64,000 nt of DNA from Ectocarpus siliculosus (taxonomy: Eukaryota > Sar > Phaeophyceae > Ectocarpales > Ectocarpaceae): positions 6,018,547 to 6,082,546 of the forward strand of contig FN649727.1 of NCBI GenBank assembly GCA_000310025.1. The letters run 5' to 3'. Below the pieces are notes generated by a model. It was not told where the DNA came from and ran no database searches. It was given only the letters and a program-made list of their open reading frames with translations. The position numbers and the translations under genes were made by a program. This document shows, one piece after another, positions 11,572 through 23,462 of this stretch (position 1 is its first letter; each line of letters starts with the position of its first letter).

Positions 11572-14500
11572 TCAGTCTCCCTTATGCGGGGCACTGTTGT
11601 CGTGTACGCCTCCCCTGGAAGACCCGGACGTCGAGCGCACCCCGACCGCCGCCGCCACAAAAGCCAGGGCGATGGTCGTGACCGGCAGCAGGCTCCCGAC
11701 CCAGCCGGCTAAGCTCCCTTCACCGCGCTCCTTGACCGGGGGTGGCAAGCACGCCCCGGTACCGCTAGGATCGGTTCTGCCGCCAATACCCAGCGCCTTG
11801 CCGGCCCCCACTGACTCTTCGCTGCTAACTGTCTCGGCGTCTAAGATGTCTTGCCCCCCGCCATCGGCGGCAACAGCGGGTCCGTCCTGAGGGGTGCCGG
11901 CTGACGAGTCCCACTGTTCATCCCACGAGGAGAAACGCTTGTTTCCCTCATCGCCGCCACTCCCATCGTTTCTTTCACCGGGAGGAGAAGCGCGAGAAGG
12001 AGACCGGGGGGAGCCGGGGGTCGGAGTTCTCGGGGAGCGTTCCAGGTATTCCTCCTCTTCCGCGAGCTCGTACGCCGGCCGGTAGCTACCGTCGGGCAGG
12101 CGCAGAGCCTCGTTTTTGGCGGTGTCGCCCCTCTCCCCCAGCGAGGTGTATCTGTCAAGCCGCGTGGTGTTGTTCGGTGTCCATGTTTAATGCGGCGTGA
12201 TGCGCTACAAGCATTAGCAATGGCGTGCTGGTGGTGGCGGTTGCACATCGTTTGATCTTCGCACATGCATTTTGTGTGGTCCCTACGCAGCTCTCCACAC
12301 GCACGATTTAATGCATGCGAACCCTATCCCCAAGGCGCCAATCAAGGCTGCCCAAGAGGTTGCGCGGCTGGAGCTCACAACGGCGGTTTGCGTTGGAGTC
12401 CGTCGTACCTGCACCGCGATTTTCCCTGACAGCAACACGGCGTAGCAACGCCTGCTGAGGAATAAGGCATCCGAAATCTAGAGCAGAAGAAGCATCGGCG
12501 ATCCCTGATGACATTTTGAACAGTTACATGCCGGATAGATTGAACTACACCCAACAGAGTCCATGTTGTTAAACACCGCAAAAACGTACCCTTGGTCGTA
12601 GAGGACGCAGTATGGCAGGCCGGAACCCCGCAGGAGACGCCACACGTGGCAGAACTTCCACTCGAGGGCGGGGTTCACTCTAGTAAATTCGGCCCATCCC
12701 GGGGTGCTCGCGGTAAACCATTCCATATCCTCGGTCCATGGGTCTCCACGGCGTTGCCCCATGATGACGGCCTATTGTTGTTTGATTCGAAATCAGGTAA
12801 GGGACGTGGGTGGTATGACGTAAACGTCCAGAGCAGGCGTGTTTGTTGGGTGTGGCCACATCTTGTAGCATGATACGTTCGAGGTTAATGTGGTTATCGT
12901 GGTTTCTTTCACGTTGCCTCCTTTCTCGTGCATTATTCGACCATGCAACGCACGCAGTAGTGCTGGGATACACCTCACACATCACCGACACCTCGTGATT
13001 CGTGCGGAGGTTGGTGATCACGTTATATTGTGCGTGTATCGATTTTAAAGAAACACAGTAAGCTTGGTACGGCGCACAGACATCGTGTGTAGCAAGCAAC
13101 AGGTGGCTGTTGACAATTCCTGTGCGAGTTTATAAACGTCACTCCAGGCGAGGTAGCCGTCCACCCAACAGAAGGATGACATGCACAAAGAAAATTCATC
13201 ACGGTCGCCGGAACAAGGATCCACCGACTTCCTAAAAAAATACGGATTCAATTCTTCCTAAAATAATATTATCTTGATCATATCAAGCGTTTGTGGGTGA
13301 TGAAAACGGGTTGGATCAACTGGCGACTACTTCGTCAAGAGTTGCTTTTCGCTCATTCATCGCACCTTGATGCCGTGGGATTCGACGAGGTCTTGCATGC
13401 CGTCCTTGTAGGACTTTGAGTACCTCTGAAACTCGAACTGGTACGTCTCTGACACTTGTTGCATGAAGGCGTCAATTTCGGGGAATTCTTCCTTCTCGAA
13501 ATACACCACCGGAATATGCTGCAAAAAGAAATCAAACATGCGAGACGAACAAAAAGACCCGAACAGAGGGTCGCCTCGTCCGTTAGGGTGGGGAAGGGGC
13601 ACGTGCTGAAAAAAAGAAACGGCAACAACACGTGCATACGCGCTGTCCAGCATTAGAAATACTCCTCGGTAGAAAACTTGGGTATACGAATACGTCTGTC
13701 TCTTGCTGTTGTCTGCACATTAAAAACTTTTCTGCACCAGAACCCAAACACATCCGTTACTCTTCATTGCGGAAGTTTCGTGGCCAAAAAGCAAACAAAA
13801 ACCAAGGCTAAAGAGAACCAATTCTACAGCGATGAGTCCCACCGTTCGCGAAGAAACACTGTACATCCTGGGGTAAAAGATGCCAACAAAAAAAAGCAGG
13901 GCGTGTATTGCTTCTTCGTCCCTTCTATTTTGGACGCCAAGTTTACACCGTTCGGTTCATGTTTGACGCACCACGTTGGGTCACACAGGAGCGTAGGTAC
14001 AGGGAAGTATGTACATGATCGGTGACCTGAGAGTTTCCACAGTCGCGTAAAGCCGAATGGTCTTTGCTCGGGAGTTGAGGAAAAATAAATACACGCACAG
14101 AAAGACTACCCATTCGAGATATACCCACAGTCGAACGGGATGTGGTGAGGTCTTTTTGTCTTTTTATTGTGTTCGACAGTAGCGGTGACAGCTGAGACAG
14201 AAAACGTTGACAGCAGTGACGCTATCCACCCTACGTATGTTGCAATTGGTAGAGACACCGCGGAGCTCTGTGTTGGATGTACCAGAAAGCAAACGTCACC
14301 CTCCCGTTTGCCGGCACCCAAATATGAGGACATGCGATGAGAAGGGCTTCTTTGTCATCGTATCTCAATGCTGCTATGTATTACGACATCGTCAAACACC
14401 AGCGTTCTGGCGTTTGGCTGGCCGCCAACCCGGGTCGACGCCAGATGCCAGACAACCAAAGTGCGGTGGAATGCGGTGGAACATTAACACTCAGGTCGTG

Positions 14501-15233
14501 ATGTTCCGATTCGGCTGCAAAAAAGACAGCGCAACGTTAAGGTTGGTAAGTTGGTCGGTGCTGGCAGTAGCTTCGTGCATCACCGATGCAATAACAGTCT
14601 TTCTGTGTGTGTATTTATTTTTCCTTAATAACACGCCAACGTCGCACTTGATGCTTGAGTGGGCATGCCGAAAGCTACTGATGGGTGCTGGGTTGGCGTC
14701 GCACACGAAGTCTATTTCGCTACCTACGCTACAGTATGGGTCGTTCGCCGAAGGAGAGAGAGACGTCAGTCAAGTACGTTTTCCTGATTGTCTGCAGGTC
14801 TAAACTAACGAGAAACGAAGCGAGGCAGACAACAAGGCCGTTGGTTGCCTGTTGAGGTTTGGAACGATCTTGGAAGGCATACACACACACACGCACACGG
14901 GTACACCTTGCTCGCCGAGCTCGTCAGCCGCCAAAGCTCGTCCCTCTCGGCCAGAACGAAGAGCAGCAGATACAGGACCACGCACGCGTCCTTGCCCCCG
15001 TTGAACGATATCGCAAGACCCCTGCCCGTTTCGCCGCCGAAGTCATCGAGGGCACGTCGCACCACGTCGAGGCTTTGTGCAAGCTTCAGCTCAAAGTCTC
15101 CTGTGGCAGCGGTGGAAGTCTTGTCGAGAGCGTGGAGGAGGCGAGACCGGTTGTCGGTGTTTTGGTCGTTCTTCTCCTCCTGTTGAATCGTCGCCCTAGC
15201 AACAGAGCCATCCGATCGTGTGCCATCAAGCAT
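11572..15233 (-). CDS. FAD synthase (FMN adenylyltransferase, PAPS-reductase type) with hydrophobic C-terminal tail
   Basis: Transfers AMP from ATP to FMN to make FAD. Four exons join in phase to 413 aa: 15233-14907, 13518-13366, 12771-12590, 12151-11572. The ATG at 15233 is the first in the open frame; an upstream exon cannot be excluded. The core follows the eukaryotic FAD1/FLAD1 synthase order: PP-loop SFNGGKD (residues 76-82), HIPVVYFEKEEFPEID, VIMGQRRGDPW (family usually GTRRxDP), FTRVNPALEW, and GLPYCVLYDQGYTSLG. The molybdopterin-binding-like domain of animal FLAD1 is absent, as in yeast. After the core comes about 130 residues rich in Pro, Ser and Gly, then one membrane-type helix (about 371-392, GSLLPVTTIALAF) and a short hydrophilic end. 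That tail suggests tail-anchoring to an organelle or ER membrane; this is inference. Confidence 0.85.
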
Positions 15234-16457
15234 GCTGCTGCTACTCTTCTGCCAACCAGTATGGAGTGGTAGAGTGGCGTACAATCGCTACACGGCGAAG
15301 GGTCGGTTTCAATGAAGATGCAGACAAAGCAGGGCTGCGCCAAAACGAGATACTGGAACACATGTTGCAGAACGTGGACACGCCTCCAACAAACTCCGAT
15401 TAAAAAAAAAAACGATCCGAAAACTGAAAATAATTCTGAAACTCAACAGCACAAAAAGATCTCTCTACTTGTATGCATACAACAAGACCACAACTAACTG
15501 CTGTCGTACAGGGCAGGCCCATTCCTTCCGCCAATCTCCGCTTGTAACTTTCTTGGCTTCGTCCCGTTTCCAGACTCTACCAGTCCGTATTCAGATATAG
15601 CCGAGATCAGAGGCTGTTGATCCGTGGATGCCACAATGTGCAAATAAATGGCGACGTCGAACCCGCCTTGCATCTTAGGAACCCATGCTCGATGGTGGCC
15701 TTGAAATACGGAGCCGGACCCCAAACTTGACCTCTATTCAAGTACGCGCTCGATCCTCTGAAAGTATGAGACCAAAGAAGAAAGAAAATCCATGCGAGGC
15801 AATCCTCATTGGAAATATAAAAATAAATGGTGAAATGATGAGTGTGAGTGTGACATGTGAGGATTCGGTAGGCTCGGAGTAGACCCCGGTCCCCCATCCA
15901 TGTTTATTGTGACCTACAAAGCGACCATATGATGAATAGATGGTGCAGTTTATGCCAGAGGCACCGCCAGTCTTTCTACGAAGTAGGTTTTGTAGGTCTA
16001 CCAAGTAGTAGGTATTGTAGCGAAGATGGCAGAACACAGCGTAGACATCCCATCCGACCATAATCCCGCCGGATATTGCTAACGTCGGAGGTGTGCGGCG
16101 ACGAAAGTAGCTCCTGGCATTGAGAAATGACACACAATGTTTTTCGGCATGTTCTTGTCTCCTTCCATTGAGAATTGAGAACTCCAATATTTCTCGTCAA
16201 ACAAAAGAATTGGACAACGTCGAAGAGTTTCACGTTTCACGGTTATCCATCATGTCGAACGGCGACCACGCTCTTTCGCACGCACTCTTTTTTTCGACCT
16301 TAGCTAGAGTATTCGACCAAACACGAAAGTAGTAGTGCCCGAAGCTCAGCAAACAGGAAACAGGTGCACTTTCCGTGTAATGCGTAAATGTAAATGGTTT
16401 AGGACAAAGCTAGACTACTAGTCTACAATGTAAAACACCGTCGGTGCAAACTTCCCA
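15234..16457. other. no gene recognised; between two minus-strand genes
   Basis: This gap separates the FAD synthase start from the stop codon of the minus-strand fusion gene. It should hold the FAD synthase promoter and the fusion gene's 3' UTR. No domain is readable. Confidence 0.5.
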
Positions 16458-19400
16458 CTATTCCCCCACACACGATTTGCATCCACGGGTAAATCGGTTT
16501 TCGCCGATGCCCGCGATGTTGAACGCCAGCACTCCGAAAAAGGTCACCACTGTGCCGCCCAGCTGCGAGACGCTCATCACCTTACCAAGGACAAACAGCT
16601 CGCCCGCGAACACGAGCATTCGCTTGCAGGAGCTGCCTATGGCATGGTCGATAAGGCTGAGGCGGGCCAGAAGGTTGAACGAGGCCAGGTTACAACCGAC
16701 GACGCAGAGCGCGGCGTTCACGCCGTCCATTCGCAGCCAGCTAGTGGAGAACTCGTGGTTGTTGCTGATTCCGTCACCACCACCACTCTCGATTATTCTC
16801 AACGCACTGTCTGGACCTGGACCTGTCCTCTGTAGAAAGTCCATTCTCCTGCATATTATCCTTACCAGCATGAGTCCGACACCGACGACCGTCGCAGCTA
16901 CACTGCAGGCGAGGAGAGTCTGGTGGGGAGGAGGAACTGGGCTACCCTTGATAGCAACGTTTCGCAGGGCGCTGAAACACACAGCCGTCATGGTGAGGAC
17001 AGCCAGGGAATTTGAACCGCTGCTACCGCTGCTGCCGCCGCCTTGGTCACTCTTCCGCTCGAACACCAGAAAAAGTGTGCCTGCCACGATCGTCGTGAGC
17101 GCGGTCAATCGAAGACCGGAGTAAGTCTTGCCGAGCAGCAGGTATGACAGTACCGTAGCGGCGACAGGCTCTGTCGCCGCACTCAGGGCGTTCGTCGCAT
17201 CAACTCCGCCCACGAGGACGGCGGCGTTGGCCAGCAGCGTCTGCCCAGCGTGCAAAAGGGCCGCCAATCTGGTCTGGCGCGCGGCCGCGCATCCAACCTG
17301 ACAGTTTGCGGCCGGGGTCAAGCCTAGTCTTGGATTGAAGTTGAAGTCCAGCCCGGCGAAGAGTCCAAGTAATAGCAAGATCGCAACGCCGGTCGCTCCC
17401 TGCAAAGTTAGGAGCCCGACCGGGTCGTGAGTGTGGCTAAGGTATGCCATGCAGTACCCGCTGAAGCCCACGGCCAGAAACACCCATATCGTGAAGTTGA
17501 GCACGAGGAAGATCACGGAAGACGTGGCGTCAACACTATTAGCAACAGTAGTCGACCTCACTGGGCTCGGCAGTGTCCACTCAGATACGACGCTCAGTTC
17601 GGAATCACTGCTGGTGCACGAGCCGAGTTCCATGTCGATGCTGTCCTGCCCAACAAAACCTGCTGTTGTTGCTGCCACGAGCTTGCCGTGACATTGCCGT
17701 CCAGGAAGACGTCTTGGTGGTAGCAAGGCTAACCCTACAATAAGTAAGATGAACAGCATCACAGCGACGTAGTCATCTTTGAACAGCTTGACCGACGAGG
17801 TTCCTCCCGTGGCCTCGGCCACTGACAATCTGCTGATCGTCGGCATCGGCATTGACACACTTTCGCCGGTAGCAGTGAGCACTCCTAGCCCGGATGCAGC
17901 CCCCGAGGTCGAAATCGGCAGCCCTGCTTCACGTACGAGATCGTGATCCGCGGATTCTTCACTCTTACCAGATAGCGTGTCGGAGACTATAGTCCCGGGG
18001 CCAACCGACGGTGGTTCAGCGCGTCCACGATGGTGTGATATCAGTACTTGACTCTCCGAAACCTCCATTTCCTCTCGAATTGTTGGTCGTGCGACAGAGT
18101 ACAAGACTCGCTTCGATGCATGTGTCTTCGAGCGAGAAACGGCTGCCAGTGAAAGAACACCTGGTTTCACTGCGGTATCAACTGTCGGGCTGTTCTCAGG
18201 TACCACGCCAAGCCTCGTACTCTCGTCGGTCTCATCAGCTGACGGCAGCATGCTCAAGATAACGAGACGCTCCGCCGCTCGTGGTACCGATGATGTCTTC
18301 GCCGCCTTGATCGATATCCCAGTTGCCGTGGCCAAGGCCTTTTGGGTTTGCCGTTTGGCGTCTTGATTGTCGTTTTCCTGTTGCTCCTGCTCCTGCACGC
18401 CAACAATGTCGAAGAGCGCGTCGCGGGCCTGGCGCCGAAAGTCTTCCGAAAACGCCGACAGTCGAGCGTGAATCAAAGCGCGACGGTTTTGATCGGCGTA
18501 GGCCCTCCGCACGGTCTCCACCTGCAGATCCACGGCCTCCCGAGTGAGTGTCTCGTCGATGGCGATATAGTGTTCGGGCAGGTGCATGATGTCGACCATG
18601 AGTTCGCGAACCTCGTCGTTGCGGACCTTGCTCCCAAAGGCGCCGAAGGTGGGAACCCCCATATGGAGGCCAAGGAGAGCCCCATCAAGTCGGGTCGAGA
18701 CGATCGCACGGCAGGAGCACAAACGTCCCATGAATTCCGTCGGGTCGAGGATTTGCAGGATTTCGCCGGGGTAGTCGTGCTCCTCGATCGCTCTCTGGTG
18801 TTCCTGAAACACGTTGATGAAAACGTCCCCCCGTCTTACCACATGGCCCAGTAGCTGTTGATGCATCTCCACATTGGTCTGCGTGATCGAAGCTGGTAGG
18901 ATGAAGCAAAGCGGCTGCTGGTGCTCACCTGAAAGTTCCAAGCATACAGGAGTGGGAGAGGACATAGTTAGATCATAATGAGATCTACACGTAGCCTTTT
19001 TCGAGGATTTCGCTTGTTGGTGAGAGGGGCCTTGTTGCACTGGCAGTCTTCGACACTAAATGTCTCGTCATGTGTGTCGGTGCATCGAAGGGTCGTTCGG
19101 CCATATGAACGAGTGATGACTCGCAGGTACACAGAGTAGTGGGAAACGCAAACAAGATTCTTGACCAGCTTTGATGTTCAAGAGGCAGAATTGTCCCACG
19201 TTCAGTTCTTCCCTGGATACCATAAGTCACAACGTTGATGTATACGGCTGTTCCACACACGTGGTCCGGAACTTCGAGCAAAAGCCCTTCATTTACAAGC
19301 AGACCAACCCTGCTTGGACCATTTACAAGCAGACCAACCCTGCTTGGACTTTTCCCGCCACGTGGTACCACGAGTGGTTCCCCAATGAATCACGGGCACA

Positions 19401-22400
19401 ACCGGCGGTTCCCCAATGAACCATGTGTGTATCGCACGATGACGAACCTTCGCTCTGTTTCCAGCACGTGCCCTCCGTGTCGGTCAACGTCTCGTCACTC
19501 AGGACCGGGCCCCTGACTACGGCGATATCGCCTGGCCGTACGAGTGCCTCCCCGCGCCGCAGCATGCTGGACAGGACCCGCCTCGAGACCGCATCCCTTC
19601 CGGGCTCAAACACGGCCGTGTGGAGAAGTACATCGCTCCGTGGCTTCGCCTTGGAGCTGTGTGGGATGGAACGCAAGGTGCGACCAGCTTGGAGCAGGGT
19701 GGCGTTTTAATATCCGCAATCCTTAGGTACAACGTGTATGTGCTACGGTGCCTGGTTCCTACCGGTTCTCGGAAAGAAATCCCGGAAAAAGAATCGTTGG
19801 TGAAGCTTCGTTTCACCCCCATTGTGGTTGTGCACTGAACTTCATGCCCTGGTACGTACCTGTAGCGTCATATCCTTCGAGATTCCTGATGAACCGCATT
19901 TTTGTGTGTAATGATCGCCGTACCTGGAAGCGCTCATCATGACGATCGGTAACGTTAGACGTTCCAAGAGTGTGTTGACCTCCGCAGGAGCGTGCCTGAG
20001 CTTGGCGTTGAAGATTCCGCCATCCCCGACCACAAGGGCCTTGAACTTGTTCAACTGTTCACGGAAGGAGTGAGACAAAACAATTCGCATCACCTCGTTT
20101 ATTGGTGTCTCCGTGCTCCAAGCAAACTTTTTTGTGCTCTTCATGCGATCGTGTTGGATAGACATCTACCCTGGGCCCGCTCTGACTTGGTGGAGGGTTC
20201 GACAGCACATATTACGTAGGTTGAGATCTGGTACCATGGCGAGAATCTGCCCGTTTTAGAGGCTGTCTCAGGCGTGGCCAAGCGAGGCTGTAGACCATGC
20301 TCGCATGAACGTACAAAGGCCTTCTCACCTCGTCCAAGTAGTCAGCCGTGAAGGGAATCGAATGCGAGTTGTCGTCATCGTAAAGTTTCGCCGTGGATTG
20401 CCCTTGCACAGCGCGATTCTCGTCCCAAAGTAGGGAGTGCCAAAAACATTGGCTTGGTGGCGCGACAGAAGCAAGGAGGTGTTCCATGGACGCCGTCTGA
20501 GCCCTTTCGCCCATATTGCCTGCGAAGGGAGAGTGGGTGTTGCAGAGAACATGGCTGGGCGGTCTGTTGCATTTTCATGAATGATAACTTTATTCTTGTC
20601 TCGGCTCGGTATGCGTAGTGGCGACATAGCTGTACATTGTGCCCCTTCTTCTAGAACTAGGCATGGCTTGGCGGTGCCGTCCTGATGGTATCAGGCGTAG
20701 CACCGTGGAGAGAAACGGGTGTTCCGCCTGTAAGCGCCAACGCTGCACGGCGGAGAGCGCGGGTGTACAAGAAGTCGCCACAGCCAAGCACATGGGCACA
20801 TATTGTTCGTAGACAACCCCTTCAGAAACAGAGAGAGGATTGCCTGCCTGTGACGTCACAACGGTTGAAACTTGCCCCCACAAGTACATCAAGCTTGAGT
20901 CAGGAAAGGGGTTGCAAGCGATGAAGGAGAAGCAAGTATGTGAGCTCGACAGGTCTAAAGCAGGTGACAACCAAAGGGTTGGTGACCACGGGCACGTACG
21001 CATGGCAAGGCCGAAACTGCCAAACACTTCGTCGCTGCATACAGACGTCAACCGCCGTCTTGACTTGCGCGAGACCGACAGGATGCGTCGACGTCAAGCG
21101 TGGGATGCGGGTGATCTCGAAGCTGAGGATGGGAGAGGCTAATTTTGTTCGGCAGCATGATAAGCGAATAGAGGATTTGCGGCGGATAAACATCATAGCT
21201 GTTGTCCCATGCGCGTAGGAAGGGCGTACCCAAGTTTTACGGAGATCGTAATGCTATCGTTACGGTGCAGCAGGTGGAAGTGACGGAGGACGGCGCCGCT
21301 AGGATCTGTGATTCTGGGGGCCAAAGAAGAAATTGCGGTGTGAAGAAGGGACACACAGGCTAATTCCCAAGCATGTTCCCATGATGTAGGTGGGTCGTAT
21401 AAACAGCCGCGGCTGAAAAAGTGGAACGGCAGTCCGGGTCAAAGAATAACCAGGACCCGAATGGGAGATGCGGGTTAGATGAGGTTTCTCCGGAGCGGGA
21501 CACAGTAAACATAACCATTTGTCAGATGTTTCTGGGTAGAATGATGGCTTGTAAGCTTTACACAAGGGGGTTGGGTGCGAGAACCAAGTATCTGTGCTCC
21601 AAAAAAACGCCCGCTTCCACTGAGGGCCAAAACCACACGGCTAATGTAGGTGGGGTAGACCGAAACTGGATTGTGCCCGTTGGAATGGGACGGCATCGTC
21701 CTTGCTGATTTTGGAAGTGCCCAAGGTTTCAACAGATTTTTCCTTTATTGGGGATCGTGTAGACTATTTCTTGGTGCAATTTACTTTCGTTATGCGTGGA
21801 AACCAGCCTTATCTTATCGTGGAGGCGGCGCGTATCTTTATCGTCCTGCTTCCTGACAGTTTCTCGTTGCCGGTGACAGGTCCAGTGGGAGAACCACGAG
21901 TCGACAAAAGCTTACGTCATCGTATGCTCAACGGGGATCGTTCTGTTCTATAACAGAGCGTGAAGCAAAACATGTTCGTGCTAACACATCAATCGATGCA
22001 GTATGATTGGCGACGCGCGTGATTAGCGAAAAGGCTTGTCTATGGAGGCCGCCGAGGGAAAAATGACAAACGTACAGTATCTACTTCGATACACGAGAGA
22101 TCAACCTCCCTCGTATTTTGTCGTTTGGAACGCAACACATGATTTGGGTATTCCTTCGTATAGTCTAAATGTTGTATGCAATAACGAATACGCCGATGAA
22201 TGGCGACGTTTTGATATGGGAGAGCCTCTAGTAGGCTGGAGAACATTGACCTGGTCTGCCGACAATACTCAACGCAAATAGTTTTCGTGCACTGCCTAAT
22301 CATCGACATTGTCTTCGCACTCACCTCTGTGTACCACCCCGAAGAGCAATATGCACTCTCCCACGTCTGGTCGATCACTACCATCGTCCACAATGCCGGC

Positions 22401-22598
22401 AACTTGACCGTGAGGGTGAAGAGCTTTCTCATCACTGCCGTGCCCATGGGAATCAGTGGATTCGGCGGCGAGTTTCCCCGAAAGCTCCTTCTCGAAGCTT
22501 ACAGCTGATGATCGCGAAACCATAGCTGAAGTTGGAGTTGGGATACAACAAAGCACCAGCACGAGGACAGGGCACAGCTGCCAGCAGACGGAGGGCAT
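16458..22598 (-). CDS. diverged pyruvyl transferase-phosphate translocator fusion (probable pseudoenzyme paralogue)
   Basis: Five exons join in phase to 1091 aa: 22598-22325, 20519-20329, 20054-19924, 19656-19448, 18928-16458. The ATG at 22598 starts a signal-peptide-like segment (PVLVLVLCCIPTPTSA). A polysaccharide pyruvyl transferase-like domain covers about residues 75-400. A Ser/Thr-rich linker, one membrane helix (DDYVAVMLFILLIVG) and a triose-phosphate/PEP translocator-like domain of about ten helices follow. Compared with the plus-strand paralogue, GNMGD reads GNMGE (E96), the GGGG loop reads GDGG (D166), the STRxHG histidine is Asp (D350), and the KAMEP lysine is lost in SAATEP (residues 851-856, with one inserted residue). 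The CKRM basic pair near the C-terminus is kept. All splice sites and the long frame are intact, so it is unlikely to be a dead pseudogene. Function is unknown; regulatory or altered activity is inferred. Confidence 0.8.
19291..19350. repeat. 30-bp tandem duplication in an intron
   Basis: Two copies of a 30-bp unit starting atttacaagc lie back to back, differing at the last base. They sit in the fourth intron of the minus-strand fusion gene and look like a recent local slip. Confidence 0.95.
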
Positions 22599-23462
22599 CG
22601 TCCCTTCAACAAGTGGGTAACCCCCCAGTTTTCTCTGCTTGTGACGGTGAAGCAACGCGACCTTGTTGTCTGCTGTTTTCTCCTTTGAAGACACCAGGAA
22701 GTTGGTCGTCGGTCTTCCGAAGAGTCAGTATTGTAGCGAGAATGCTGTTCGAGCAAGTAGCTTCTTGCCAAACTCGTGCAAGATAGAGCTGCTACGATGC
22801 TGCGAGATGTAGTACGCAGTGCTTCGTAGTAGCATCTTTGCGCCCCCCCATACCTAGAAGGTGCCGTTGGTATGGTTCAACGATTGATTTTTCTACTCTC
22901 CGAGCACGGGACTGTCAATTTTTTTTTCTTGTGGTCGGTCCGTCTGTCCTCGTCGAGCTCGTATGCATACATGGAGAAAGTTTTATGACCAGGCGCGCAC
23001 CCGTGAACGTGTACACTACAGGAGGGACATATGTCATTACTATTGGGATATCTGCGTGTAGGCGGTGTCTGCAATGCGGGGGGAGAAGTTGAGACCGGCC
23101 AACGCCTAAAACCTTCACTGCGTATTGTCGTCGACGACGTGCGAAAAAAAAGTGAAACGGCAGCGGATCACCGACGAACAGGCCGACCAACTTGCCCAAC
23201 GAACGTACAGACGTACAGACGTACAGCATTTTGCGTACGGCAAAGATCGCTCATTTAATCAGTTCTAGATTTGCAATACGTGTACCACAAAGTCTGCATC
23301 CGTTACACGTACGTACAGCGTCTGCCACAGCTCCTTCATTGGGCTGGCTTCATTCTTCGTCGCTGTAAACACTCTGCTGTTTTGGCGTCCCTCGACGGTG
23401 GGCAGACCTGAGTTCCTCGACACCGTCATCTATAGCAGGCATCGACCGAGACGGCTGCTACG
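22599..23462. promoter_or_regulatory. shared divergent intergenic region between the two fusion genes
   Basis: The 864 bp between the two start codons must hold both 5' UTRs and both promoters, unless unseen upstream exons exist. No clear TATA pair or known motif was identified. The arrangement would allow co-regulation of the two paralogues. Confidence 0.5.

Noticed and set aside
20520-22324. Possible nested gene in the first intron of the minus-strand fusion gene
   Set aside because: Short frames exist, but none has a motif or a consistent exon chain.
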